The notes: generated from the letters alone by a model not told the origin. A DNA stretch of 64,000 nt from Chaetoderma sp. LZ-2023a (GCA_034401795.1 CM067360.1:55291768-55355767); one strand, 5' to 3'; shown: positions 9,896 through 19,799, numbered from the stretch's first letter. Numbers and translations: made by a program.

Positions 9896-11990
9896 TGTTC
9901 TGGTGACTGGGTAAAGGATAGTAGTGGGTGTTTGTCAGGGCAGAGTAGTTTTTTTATAATCATATTTTTGATCTTCTGTTTAAATGACTGTAGAGTTATC
10001 ATGTATGTGCGTGTCTTTGTATCTGTGTCATTCCATAATTGTATTGCTTTATATGAGGGTTTTTGTTGAGCTGCTTTTGTTTGGTGGTGCCTTGTGTGCA
10101 GGTTATTTCGTGTTCTTGCGTTGTGAGAGTGTATTTGTGTATTGACCGTGAAGATACTGGTTAAAGAAGATGGTAAGTTGCCATTGTGGAAGTCTCTTAA
10201 AATTGTGTATACTTGGAGCCTTCCAATGTCCTCGAGTTTTAGAAGTTTTTCTGCTTTAAAGATATCCTGGCCACCTGCTGTGTGTGCAAATAATTTAATA
10301 GATTGCTTTTGTAGTGATTTTAGTTTTTTTAGTTTAGCTTCAGATGTGTTAGTCCAGATAGCATTACAGTAAGTGATGTCAGGAAGTATCATTGTGCAGT
10401 ACTGGTTTTTAATAATATTCGGTGTTAGATAGGGTTTTACTCGGCGTATGATGCCAATGCTCTTTGCTACCTTGGATGTTACGACTTCAATATGCTTCTC
10501 CCATGTCAGATTATTATCCAAATAGACTCCTAAAAACTTGGCATATTGGGCTTCATGTATTACCTGGTTGTCGATGTAAAGTTTTGGGAGAGATGCTTCT
10601 TTTAATTTATTAGATTTTCTAAATATTATATAGTTGGTATTACTTACATTTAAAGACAGTTTGTTAACTTTAATCCAATCTATTAACTTTGCTCTTTCAT
10701 TATTAACATGTTTGTAAAGAATTTATATGTCCTTATGGCTGCAGAAAACATTAGTATCATCTGCAAAGAGGATTAAAGAGAGACGGTTACAGACTTTGTG
10801 TATGTCGTTCATATACAAGAGAAACAGCAGGGGGCCAAGGACTGAACCTTGGGGTACACCACAGATTACCTCTTTATGTTCTGAAATGACTCCATTGAAT
10901 TACACACATTGTTTTCTGTTTGACAGGTAGCTCTGTATCCAATTCAATGCAGTGCCACGCAGTCTATAGTATGCAAGCTTTTGTAATAGAATCGAATGGT
11001 CAATTGTATCGAAGGCTTTGGAAAGGTCCAGGAATACACCCAAAGTATGTTCATTATTTTCTAGGGAAACAGATAGTTTTTCTTTCATATCCACAATGGC
11101 AAGCATAGTTGAGTGTTTTTCTCTGAAACCATACTGGGATGGATATAAGATGGAGTTTTTGCTTAGGTAATTGGTAATTCTACTAAAATACAGCTTTTCC
11201 AGGAGGTTAGAGAAGAGTGGAAGTACCGAGACTGGCCTATAGTTAGTAAAGTCAGATGCATCTTTGGCTTTGTATAGCGGTGTAACACGTGCAACCTTTA
11301 GTCTTGTTGGAAATATACCCTGTGTCAGTGATAGATTACAAATATGATCCAGTGGAGTTAGTATTTCTGCAACACAGTGTTTGAATATTTTCCATTTAAA
11401 ATTATCAATGCCATCACTTTTAGTTGTGTTAATTTGCATTAGTATTTTGTAAATTTCTTCGCTATCAGTAGGATTTAAGAAAATGGAGTGTTGATAGCTA
11501 CCTGTCAGGTAGTCTTGTACATGAATGTTCGAGCTTGGTTGAATTTTGTTTGATAAGCTGGGTCCAATGTTAATAAAGTATTCATTGAATTTGTCTGCTA
11601 TTTCTTTTTTGTCATTTATGACTGTATTATTGTAAATAAACCGCGATGTTTCGGAATTAGTTTTTTTCTTGTTCAGTAATGATTTAATCAGTTTCCAGGT
11701 TTCTGTTATATTATTTTTTTGTTCATCAAATTTATTATGAAAATAATTTATTTTTGCTGTTCTGATTATTTTATTAAGCCTGTTTCTATATTTTTTGAAT
11801 TGTGAATTATTATATTTCGTCGGATATTTGATGAAATTCATATATAACTTGTTTTTCTTGTGACAGGCAGTTATCAATCCTCTTGTTATCCAGGGTTTAG
11901 TTGGATTTTGTTTACACTTTTTAATGTTTTTAAGTGGAAAGGCAGATTCGTAGATCTTAGAGCATATAGTATAGAAGGTGTTGTAGGCCG
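9778..11990 (-). pseudogene. Reverse transcriptase of LINE copy 2 (two in-frame stops)
   Basis: The frame from about 11,975 down to 9,778 is continuous except for two nonsense codons. One is at 10,902-10,900, a TAA at a place where copy 1 has CAA (Gln), so a C-to-T change is likely. The other is a TAA near 10,722. Blocks in order: '[15 protein letters not shown]' (near 11,890), '[17 protein letters not shown]' (near 11,400), '[20 protein letters not shown]' and '[17 protein letters not shown]', 'STMLAIVDM', '[20 protein letters not shown]' (near 11,030, first catalytic Asp), 'ICGVPQGSVLGPLLFLLYMN' (near 10,850), 'LILFADDTNVFC' (FADD codons at 10,767-10,756), 'LGVYLDNNLTWEKHIEVV' and 'LPDITYCNAIWTNTSEAKLK'. 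All polymerase motifs are therefore still readable. It is the best-preserved RT in the window. Confidence 0.9.
9815..9895 (-). repeat. (AAT)n microsatellite inside LINE copy 2 3' UTR
   Basis: About 27 ATT units on the plus strand with one TTT interruption. Position relative to the coding end and to the 3' terminus matches the TAA array of LINE copy 1. Confidence 0.95.
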
Positions 11991-11994
11991 GATG

Positions 11995-12540
11995 TTTTTA
12001 ATAAATTTAGTAGGTCTTGTGTGTAGAAACTGTGCTGTTTTAGTAGATCAATATTAAAGTCACCTAATATATAGACAGATTTCATTTCATTTTATAGAGT
12101 ATTTAGAATTTTTTCGAATGATTTGATAAATTTATCCTTGTCACTACCAGGAGGTCTGTATGTAACGCTGATACGTTTATTTTTTGTTTTGTCCATCGGA
12201 ATTTCAATAAAAATAGTTTCAATATGCTCTTCAGTCATGGATAGATCATCTCTCAAATTACACTGTAGATTGTCCTTTATATAAATGCCTACACCAACCC
12301 CTTTTTGTGGGCCTGTGTTTCTCAATAAATTTATAATTTTGCATGTTAGTTAAGTCTAGTGGTGAGTCAGATTTTAGCCAGGTCTCGGTAATTCCTATGA
12401 CGCTAAATTCATGGGAACTAAGATATATAAACTTATTAAATTTATCAATGTTTTTTTGGAGAGATCTGGTGTTAATATGGATTGTTGAGAAAGAAATTGT
12501 GTCTGTGCTCTTGAGAATATTATCATTAAATTCTTTCTGA
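11995..12540 (-). pseudogene. APE-type endonuclease of LINE copy 2
   Basis: This domain nicks target DNA to prime reverse transcription. Minus-strand text shows 'HINTRSLQKNIDKFNKFIYL' (near 12,470), 'VIGITETWLKSDSPL' (near 12,380, the E of the ITETWL motif is catalytic in this family), 'GVGVGIYIKDNLQCNLRDD' (12,300-12,250), 'ISVTYRPPGSDKDKF' (near 12,150) and 'LGDFNIDLLKQHSFYTQDLL' (near 12,040). These are the expected order and motifs of the LINE endonuclease. At least two frameshifts separate the blocks (near 12,320 and between 12,090 and 12,060), and a further one lies before the RT at about 11,990. Confidence 0.82.
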
Positions 12541-12599
12541 AGTATATAACCACAAAGTGGAAAATTCTGACCTTCGTCATCAGTATCGGTTTCAGAGAA

Positions 12600-12905
12600 A
12601 TTTGTGTTTGATCAGATGTGTTTAATATGAATGGGTTTACAAGTATGTTTGTATTTATAGATGCGCTGTAGTCATATTTGGCACCTAGAATGGTAAGCAT
12701 GAATTCGGTATCATTTTCAAAATGATTGAAGGGGATGATAGTTTGATTACATTGGAAACACCACCATGTCTCATCAGAATTTTCTAGTTTTTCATAATCT
12801 GAAATAGTTAGGCCTTGAGAGCATCTTAGATGCACCCAGTCACCACAATAATCACATAGAATTGCACGTTGATTAGACTTAACAGATTTGTTGCAAGATA
12901 AACAT
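12600..12905 (-). pseudogene. PHD-type zinc-finger N-terminal domain of LINE copy 2
   Basis: The minus-strand frame reads C-x2-C (12,904-12,893), then 'ILCDYCGDWVHLRCSQGLT' (C-x2-C, then H-x2-C), then 'TWWCFQC' (C-x2-C), which is the C4-H-C3 spacing of a PHD finger of roughly 50 residues. Open text continues to about 12,600 ('TEFMLTILGAKYDYSASINT', 'LVNPFIL'). PHD domains bind histone tails in host proteins. In a LINE N-terminal protein the role may be nucleic-acid or chromatin binding, which is inference. LINE copy 1 retains the same domain at 3,690-3,800. Confidence 0.8.
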
Positions 12906-13175
12906 GGGAAGAGTTATAGTAATAGTTATCTCGTACCATGCTGTTGACCATTCCCTGATCTCCACTATTACTGATACTACTCTACCAGTGGGGGCAACAG
13001 AATGTCAGCAGGAATCAGAGACTGGATTGCACATGAGGACTGGCTGCATTTGCAATACCAGCATACAAGTGTGGGGTAAGGGAACATGTGAGATACTAAA
13101 GTACATGTAGACGTAGCTATACCTATATAGACTATGAGTACTCATATTACCATGCTTTTTTGCATCATCTAAAAG
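12906..13175. other. Spacer between LINE copy 2 and the Tc1 element
   Basis: No coding or repeat feature recognised. Confidence 0.5.
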
Positions 13176-13177
13176 TA

Positions 13178-13203
13178 TACACCTGTGCAAAAGTTAAGCA
13201 CCA
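13178..13203. repeat. Tc1/mariner left terminal inverted repeat
   Basis: TACACCTGTGCAAAAGTTAA then GCACCA. It is the perfect complement of the right end for about 25-26 bases, after which homology stops, so this family has short TIRs. Confidence 0.95.
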
Positions 13204-13501
13204 CTCTATCTTTACACACATGCGAGGGTATATTCATGTGCTATGAAGAAAGCAATAACATAAACATTTATGTACCCATCCATCCTAGTGCAAGAGGTAA
13301 TAATGCAACTAGAGGAATGCTGATTATGATGGTGGGGAAACACTGTATGTTTTTGTTTGAACTTGAAAACGAGGCCTGCATATGGTTACGTTGACACAAC
13401 TGACAACTATTGCCCTACAGTTGACACACGTGGCTAGATTGTCATTAATGGTGTCTGAAAACGAAGTTTAACATCTGTGCACGAGTTTGAGACTGTCATT
13501 A

Positions 13502-14528
13502 TTAATACCGGGTATATCCACCTTGTGCATGGATGACTGCCTGGACACGACGTCTCATGCTGGTCACCAACCGACTGATACGCCATTGTGGTATTCGTTG
13601 CCATTCAAGATGGAGTGCGTCTGTTAATTTCCTGTAGGTTCTGCACAGGAGGATCCCTCCTTCTCACCATGTTTCCCAGAATGTCCCAGATATGCTCAAT
13701 AGGGTTCATGTCAGGGCTCCTTGCTGGCCATGGTAGGGTTTCGATGGCATTCTGGCGGAGGTATTCATGCACAGCTCTAGCACGATGTGGTCGGGCGTTG
13801 TCATCCATGAATATAGGGTGGGTTCCAGGTGCATGATTTACAAAATGAGGGACCACAACTCTATCCAGTATGGAATCTTGATATCTTTGTCCATTTAGTG
13901 TTCCAGGTACAGTCAACAGATCTAGCTTACAATCAAATGAGATGCACCCCCATATCATAACGGAACCTCCACCAAATGGAACTTCTTCCATGATGTTACG
14001 TTGGTCGTACGCCGTGCGTCTGGACCTCCATACACGAGTTCGACCATCTGTGGCATGAAGCAGGAACCGACTTTCATCGGACCAGTGTACCCGTCTCCAG
14101 GATCTCATGTTCCAGTGTCTTCTTTCGTTGCACCACCTCAGACGCGCCTCTTTGTGGTGTGCAGTGAGGAGAGGACGTCTGACAGGTCTCCTAGCTTTCA
14201 TGCCAGCAGCATACAGTCTCCTTTTGACGGTAGACATTGACACTCTATTGCGCGTTTCCCATTGCTGGCTGAGCACTCTGCTATTGGTGAATGGAGATCT
14301 CCTAACAAGGCGTACTAGGGCTCGATCATCACGGGCAGTAGTCTTCTTCGGTCTTCCAGATCTAGGCCTGTCCTTCACCTCGTTAGTTTGCCCATGTTTT
14401 GCAATCAAACGACTGATTACAGTATGGTTAATGTTCAGCTGTCTGCCAATCTCTCTGCATGACATACCAGTAGTATGCATGCCTATGATTTGCCATTTCA
14501 CACGATCACTTAACCTTCGTCTTGCCAT
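13502..14528 (-). pseudogene. Tc1-type DD34E transposase with a one-base insertion
   Basis: The enzyme cuts and joins the element ends at TA sites. It starts at Met 14,528. The N-terminal paired-like DNA-binding part has 'GMSCREIGRQLNINHTVISR' (residues about 21-40), a GRPR-like AT-hook linker 'RPRSGRPKKTT', then a second helix-turn-helix region. The catalytic core shows 'VHWSDESRF' (first Asp), 'GGSVMIWGCIS', 'FMDDNARPHRA' (second Asp) and 'DMNPIEHIWD'. There are 34 residues between the second Asp and the Glu, so it is DD34E. The frame stops after residue 307, but the normal C-terminus continues in the next frame ('EWQRIP..', '..AQGGYTRY') to a stop at 13,504-13,502. The total of 1,027 nt is one more than a multiple of three. 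The extra base lies in the TTT run at 13,628-13,630. Without it the protein would be about 341 residues, the usual length for the family. Confidence 0.93.
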
Positions 14529-14813
14529 AGCGGTTCACAATCAAGAGCTAATTCTCTCTGTACAAATAAACCACGGTCATGAACACAAAATTCCTAATCT
14601 TGTCGCCTAAATCTGTATGTAATGTTCTACACCTCAAACTGGACTTTTACATAACTGAACACGTGTGCTGTTTCCCGCCACGCACGGACATCAAGCGGCG
14701 TGAAGTCATGCATGCATGTGCATTTCGTACTTGGAATTATGTCAGCTAACGCGGGGACAAAAAGTATGACAGCCTAGTTGTACCATCATGTTTCTACGTT
14801 CTATTGTTTTTGC

Positions 14814-14839
14814 TGGTGCTTAACTTTTGCACAGGTGTA
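14814..14839. repeat. Tc1/mariner right terminal inverted repeat
   Basis: TGGTGCTTAACTTTTGCACA then GGTGTA. It is the complement of the left terminus, followed by the TA target base pair. Confidence 0.95.
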
Positions 14840-14889
14840 TAAATACATACAGGTTTTTCAATTACAGGTATTGTCATCAATCAAGATGT

Positions 14890-15113
14890 CACAGATGTGG
14901 ACCAATATAAAGCAGGCAATTATAAGGTCATAATATAGGACAAGGAGCTACTAGTTTATACTGTAAATGAGGCTGACAGATACCAGTACATGTAGGACAG
15001 CAAATATTATATTGAATATCCTGAAGCTAATTTGATTGGGCGCTAAATAGACGGATACTACTGGAAATAGTTTCTTCTATCGACTCAAAATAATATTTGA
15101 GACTAGAGCATGT

Positions 15114-15184
<71 letters not shown>

Positions 15185-15330
15185 GGTGAGTAAAGCAAGC
15201 AACTTAAGCAACATACTAAAGTCAGAGGTACGTCACCCAGAAAGAAAAATCTAATATTTAAAGCAAATTAAAACAGGCATTACCGATAAGTGAATATGTT
15301 GGCATTCATCTCAACCCTTTAAACTCTCTA
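14890..15330 (+). repeat. Duplicated segment, copy a (partner 16,410-16,740)
   Basis: 'GCAGGCAATTATAAGGTCAT', 'GGACAAGGAGCTACTAGTTT' and 'CAAAATAATATTTGAGACTA' reappear in the same order at 16,430-16,600 as 'GCAGGCAATATCATGATAAA', 'GAAAAGGAGCAACTGGTTTA' and 'CAAAATAATATTTTAGAGAC'. The copies are strongly diverged. A family S-like core (AAGCTAATTTGATTGGGCGCT, 15,023-15,043) is inside copy a. Confidence 0.5.
15112..15182. repeat. (TAA)n microsatellite
   Basis: About 23 uninterrupted TAA/AAT units, within the duplicated segment and absent from its partner. Confidence 0.95.
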
Positions 15331-15495
15331 GTCAGCGAAATTCAGCCTCGGCAGTGGACCTGAGGCATGTCCACTTGCATGCCATTAAGAGAAGATCATC
15401 CCTGAAGAGTTATCACAGGAACGGCTGGCTTTATAGCCAGCCATTCCAGTGTTACTTCCTCATAAACAATCATCTCCTCATCGACAAATGTACAT
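15315..15495. mobile_element. Family P-like palindromic MITE, strongly diverged
   Basis: It begins CCCTTTAAACTCTCTAGTC after TCAA (15,311-15,314). The centre is ACGGCTGGCTTTATAGCCAG with flanking 'GTTATCACAGGAACGGCTGG' and 'CCAGCCATTCCAGTGTTAC'. The right terminus is not clear. Confidence 0.5.
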
Positions 15496-15734
15496 TCAAT
15501 AAGCAATATTTTAATACATTTCTTTTTCCAAAACAAAACTGACCACTATAGGACTAAGCACTATCCATTCGATACATTCAGTAGATAGTACTAAATTTAA
15601 AAGTAAACGTGGCTTCGACAAAAATATAAAATAAAGTGTAAGTGTTATAGTAGGTAAGCAGGTTTTAGGAATGCATTAATTGGTGCATAATATTTTATAA
15701 GTAAATCATAACACTTAACTCATAGCATGCTGAT

Positions 15735-15850
15735 GTTAAATTTTCGAATTAAATTAAAAGATGAGCTGGTGTTCATTTCTAAACAAATCCAGTGGAAGAT
15801 GGTGCTGTCATAGACAGCAACATCGACCACAAAACCGTTTAAAAATTTAC
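15735..15850 (+). repeat. Family Q hairpin element, copy 1
   Basis: 'AGCTGGTGTTCATTTCTAAA', 'CCAGTGGAAGATGGTGCTGT' and 'GACAGCAACATCGACCAC' match the complement of 25,930-26,080. The core is an inverted pair built on 'GGAAGATGTTGCTGTC'. Confidence 0.5.
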
Positions 15851-16410
15851 ATCCGTTTCTTTGCAACTGACACCATACAAAGATAGAATGGTGACATCAG
15901 AGTGGTAAGGACTAAAACGTTATTTCTGCATATCATTACTCTGATGATCTGATCATTACTCTGATATGGTCTCATCATAAATCTGCATTGCAGAGGATTA
16001 TTTCATTGTAATGGGTCTGTAATGGATACTACTGTATGCTTGCCTCGAGACTGCAATGGCGATTATTTCATATATATAAGGGGATTAGATATGTTATTAA
16101 TGCAACAGGTAGTTCCAGTCAATTGCTGTTGCATTGTATATTATGAGACCAGTCTCACATGAATCTGTTGCTACCAATGACAGCAGCATTTCTTGCATGG
16201 TATGCCTAGTCTCCCAATATAGAACATCTTAACTTTATGAGTAGATGTTGGAATTAAGATAGGGTTTCCAGTGATCGTGGTAATATGACTGGATACAGCA
16301 TGACTGTATGAGTAATAGTATTTTCCTATGACATGTATGAATGAGATGTTGGATAGAATTAAATACATGTAACATACATACATATATACATACATGCACA
16401 TAACAGAATA
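15850..16410. other. No recognised feature
   Basis: AT-rich, no repeat relationship recognised apart from short runs. A long Tyr/Met-rich open frame on the minus strand (16,171-16,728) overlaps the duplicated segment and is not credible as a gene. Confidence 0.5.
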
Positions 16411-16740
16411 ACTGTGGAACAATGTCATGCAGGCAATATCATGATAAACATATAGGAAAAGGAGCAACTGGTTTATACTAGGGCTGTAACGATTAATCAT
16501 TAAATTAGTGGCACATAGGACAGTAAGCAGTCTATCTACAACATACAAGCAGTCATACAACATAGTAACACGATTAAACGCAAAATAATATTTTAGAGAC
16601 TGGAGCACAGACAACCAAAAATAGATAAATAAAGCAATAAACTTAATCCAGTCAGTTTGAACCTCGTCAAACCTCAGTCTCTGACTACTCTGAGATAAGT
16701 TCCACGAAAAGCAATATGTACCAGACAAAATATTCGTAAA
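16410..16740 (+). repeat. Duplicated segment, copy b (partner 14,890-15,330)
   Basis: See the partner at 14,890. The TAA microsatellite of copy a is replaced here by 'AAAAATAGATAAATAAAGC'. Confidence 0.5.
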
Positions 16741-17029
16741 CCTTTTAACTTATAGTATATTGACTGCATCAAAATAAGAAGAAAATGTTCTTGTAGCATC
16801 CCTCAAACGTGATTTAATATAATTGGAGATTTAATTGGCGGATGCGAAATCCAGCATTCTCTTCCCAGCACGTGTTTTATATTATAGTCTCATTGCTTAT
16901 ATACATAGCGCTGGCTAATAGGTACAAAAACAACAATTGTAAAAGCAAATTATGCTGAACACATTGATACTAATATGACTGAAAGATGCGCTTGTTGCTT
17001 AGAGCAGCTGCAGCTTCCTGTACAGTAAT

Positions 17030-17570
17030 GTGAGAAGTTTCCCCATTAAAGACATTCCATTGCGATGAATGGCCAAACCACATACGAGACACTATACCAT
17101 ATCTTCGAGCAGAGCTGAATTGTAAGCTTACATGAGACAAGCGGATCTCAAACATAAATAGTAAGGCCCACAGGACGCATGGCTTACTCTGTAAAAACCT
17201 GCGTGCGTCCGCACAAGCCATCAAATATCGAGCATACCAGAATCTCGTCAGATATAATGTCGAATACAGCTCTACAGTTTAGGACCCATCACTCACAGAA
17301 GCTACAAAGATTTCAAACATTCGTCAGTCAATACCAACATTCATTCTTACCTAGAACAGTACCAATCTGGAACACAATTGACGACTCAACCATTTAGGCA
17401 CCGGATGTAGAAACTTTCAATAACTGCATCCGGGAGGCGACCACATAACTAGAACTGTGCTAGCAATGCAACCAGGAAGCTCGACTCCATGACCTACACC
17501 TATCAATGACCATGGCCTAAGTCCATTGGCCTTTTAACCCCAAAGTAATTGTCTCATCTCATCTCATTAG
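17030..17570 (+). pseudogene. LINE C-terminal fragment with (ATCTC)n tail
   Basis: Plus-strand text reads 'AIKYRAYQNLVRYNVEYSST' and 'VWDP' (about 17,215-17,285), then, after a frameshift, 'LQRFQTFVSQYQHSFLPRTV' and 'PIWNTIDDSTI' (17,300-17,398), then 'PDVETFNNCIREATT'. 'Y..LVR..LEY.S.VWDP' and 'Y..SFLPRT...WN.L' are typical of the last part of CR1-like LINE polymerases, where the C-terminal block precedes a short 3' UTR. The 3' end at about 17,550-17,570 has tandem ATCTC units (TCATCTCATCTCATTAG). The piece is 5'-truncated and frame-broken. It belongs to a LINE family different from the other four in the window. Confidence 0.7.
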
Positions 17571-17574
17571 TAAG

Positions 17575-18010
17575 TATCCACGTTTGGGTGCAGCATTATT
17601 AACACAATATTAGATATGAGTTGCTAAGTTGAGGTAAAGGAAAATGTTATTATTGAGAAAACACTTGAGCTTTGTCATTATCACAGTGACCTTGAACTTT
17701 TGATGCCAAGGTGATTGTGGCATGCTATGTCATTATAAGGAAGGATGTGTCCGAATGTGGGCTGTGTACTGCTTAAGCAAACACGAGAACTAATAAGTTG
17801 AGATAATCGCAAAATGTTTTGATAAGAACATGGTTTTAGCAAGGACACCGTAACCATGACATTTGACGTTTTGACTCCACGATGCCATGTACCATTTCCA
17901 CTCATTATAATGAAGAATGGGTCCAACTTTGGCCACAGTTTGATTAAGCAAACATCAGATATAAAAGGTGAAGTTGAGCTAAACACAAAAGGTTACTGTT
18001 GACAAAAACC
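17575..18010 (+). repeat. Family D ~174-bp tandem repeat, array 1
   Basis: Two and a half units, with the marker 'GATATGAGTTGCTAAGTTGA' recurring near 17,612, 17,790 and 17,955. Each unit carries 'CAGTGACCTTGAAC.TTTTGA' and 'CATTATAAGGAAG' text. It ends in a distinct segment at about 18,010. Confidence 0.75.
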
Positions 18011-18246
18011 GTTTTCCCAAGACCAGTGGCGTCGTGCAAGAAATGAGTGGTGTGGGGGTTGGTAAGCCTTGGCTCCCGCAAAAATAGTGATAATAAAAAT
18101 GAATAATAGATGTGTTTATTTTATTATTTATAATTTAGGTAATTACTTCTCTGGGCATCTATTTTTCAAGTGAAGATACGCAAACCAACGCTTCGACACA
18201 TTGGAGCAAGAATAGTTCCAGTTGATGATGGGTGGATTATTTCATA

Positions 18247-18308
18247 CAAAGCATATTTGGTTCAGTGCACGAACTGTTCTTGTTCGTGCACTGAACCATA
18301 TATGCTTT
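18247..18308. repeat. 27-bp perfect-stem hairpin
   Basis: The left stem 18,248-18,274 and right stem 18,282-18,308 are complementary with one mismatch around a 7-base loop (TGTTCTT). The stem includes 'GGTTCAGTGCACGAAC'. It does not belong to families P, S or Q. Confidence 0.85.
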
Positions 18309-18415
18309 ATGAGTTATTATAGTATATATGCATATTATGTCACGGAGGCATGGAAAAAATATATATAACATAATGATCTGTTACATAATATGCATACATA
18401 CTATAATAATTCTCA
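18309..18415. repeat. AT-rich inverted repeat next to the hairpin
   Basis: 18,311-18,340 (TTATTATAGTATATATGCAT...) pairs with 18,383-18,414 (...ATGCATACATACTATAATAA) around a 40-base spacer. Directly abuts the preceding hairpin, so the two may be one foldback element. Confidence 0.75.
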
Positions 18416-18419
18416 TCCG

Positions 18420-19215
18420 TTCGCGCAATATATCTTGGCGACTGTTTTAAGGTTCGCGATTTTAGTATAAATCCGAGATCTTAAGCATTAATATATTGCC
18501 GAATTCTAATTAGACAGAAATTCAAGCCTCTCTATGTCTTTAGCTGAAACACTCTTACTTTTTATGATTATAGACGTTTCATGATCATACATGACGTATT
18601 TCCAGACAGAGAGATATAAATGGAATGATAGCAAAACTGATAGATTCATCTTCGATCCACAATCTTTCTTTTTGATTGTCTCACTGCCTTCCAACTTATT
18701 TTGCAAATCAAAACCATGTTTACAAAGATATTTATCACCATTCGCATTGAAGAAGTTTGAGAAATTATTGATATTGACCTCCTCATCCGGAGCAAATTGG
18801 TGCAGATGCCATGCTAAAATGTTACATTTGGTGAACATGTTGGTATTTGCGATGACTGTGCGTCTACCTTTACTTTATCCTCTCATTTGTACTGGTGGGT
18901 TTCGCTGGCAGATGAAGCTTTCTGTCCGATGCCATATAGGATAATTGGTGGGTTGGTAAACCATGGTTCTGTAGGGGTTTGTTTGGCCATCAATCCATCT
19001 TTGTTCTTGAATTTGTGTTTGATTGAATCCTGAGCAGCGCATGTTATATATATGCTCTATATGCAGCTTTGTTTGTAGCCATTCTGTACGTGGCCCGACC
19101 ACGTGGCCTTGTGTTTCTCTATGTGGTGGTGAATTGGTGCTGTTCCTCCCATTTCCCTGATTGTTTCAATTTTAATCCTAATTCTAATCTTCTCTTGTTG
19201 TAAATGTACTGCCCT
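18420..19215. other. No recognised feature
   Basis: Open frames on both strands (for example 18,506-18,838 minus and 18,591-18,944 plus) overlap each other and show no motif. 18,900-19,215 may belong to the decayed LINE that follows, but I cannot support this. Confidence 0.4.
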
Positions 19216-19219
19216 TTCG

Positions 19220-19385
19220 GGGCGTGGTGCGCTTTCTTTTGGGCTTTTTGCTTAGACCCTATCTCCCAGCCAATGCCTCCGTCTTCTGTGAAGCTGCTTC
19301 CCTGATACCTGAATTCAGCCACTCGTTTGACTTGCAAACATTGGTGCTGATGTTCAGCTTTCCAGCTTTTCGATTTAATAGCTAT
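19220..19385 (-). pseudogene. LINE reverse transcriptase fragment
   Basis: Minus-strand 'CLQVKRVAEFRYQGSSFTED' followed by 'GGIGWEIGSKQKAQKKA' resembles the post-catalytic segment '.V..FKYLGS.I..DG....EI..RI..A' found in many LINE polymerases. Only about 55 residues are recognisable. The surrounding open frame (19,119-19,568) has no other known motif. Confidence 0.55.
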
Positions 19386-19644
19386 AGGCTTGCTGACATA
19401 TAGATTTTCTATATTTAGACAAATATTTTTCAGGAGAAAATTCATTATAATTTTGTAAATGTCAATATTTATGCCTGGAAATGCGAAACTTGGCCTCTGA
19501 GAGAATGCATTAAAATTATTTTTGGTGTGGGTGTGTGGGACAAAACGAGTACCCATCTGCTTGGTCACTACTATTAGTTAAACATCATGATCTTAACATG
19601 GCAATTATATCACCCGGAGTAGTTCCAGGCCTGGGGTCAAATAC

Positions 19645-19795
19645 GGTTGATCAAATACAAATACAAATATGGGATTTCTATTTCTTTCAAATAAAAATAA
19701 AAATATGGCATTCTCGATTTTAACAAATACAAACATCATCTTTCAAATATAAATACAATTAAAAATATAATATATCACATACAGATACATATTAT
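19645..19795. repeat. Degenerate AAATAC/AAAATA repeat, copy 1
   Basis: Reiterated CAAATACAAATACAAAT and AAATAAAAATAAAAATATGG words. A similar tract follows at 21,170. Both are flanked by 'CCAG(G/A)CCTG' words on the side away from or next to the array, suggesting a related element. Confidence 0.6.
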
Positions 19796-19799
19796 TAAA

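Larger units (their letters stand above)
9552..12905 (-). mobile_element. LINE with PHD finger, copy 2 (near complete, decayed)
   Basis: Read on the minus strand, this element has a PHD-type zinc finger (12,905-12,760), a linker, an apurinic-like endonuclease (about 12,540-11,995), a reverse transcriptase (about 11,990-9,800), an internal (AAT)n array (9,895-9,815) and a conserved 3' UTR ending at AATAAATCTGAACTTGAAC (9,552-9,575). Domain order and motifs place it among LINEs with an APE endonuclease (CR1/Jockey-like by its '[15 protein letters not shown]' palm text), but the exact clade is unverified. The 5' end is probably truncated: a stop precedes the first zinc-finger cysteine and no initiating Met in frame is visible. 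Coding damage is moderate (two nonsense changes in the RT, a few frameshifts in the endonuclease). Confidence 0.88.
13178..14839 (-). mobile_element. Complete Tc1/mariner transposon
   Basis: Terminal inverted repeats start TACACCTGTGCAAAAGTTAA (13,178) and end with the exact complement at 14,839. The element is bounded by TA on each side (13,176-13,177 and 14,840-14,841), the canonical Tc1/mariner target duplication. Length is 1,662 bp with a single gene on the minus strand. Structural completeness and a single coding defect suggest a fairly recent insertion compared with the LINEs around it. Confidence 0.95.

Noticed and set aside
14107..14610. 167-codon open frame on the plus strand
   Set aside because: Antisense shadow of the Tc1 transposase gene.
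16171..16728. 185-codon open frame on the minus strand
   Set aside because: Tyr/Met/Leu-rich translation of AT-rich sequence, overlapping the diverged duplication (partner 14,890-15,330, where the frame is not kept). No motif.
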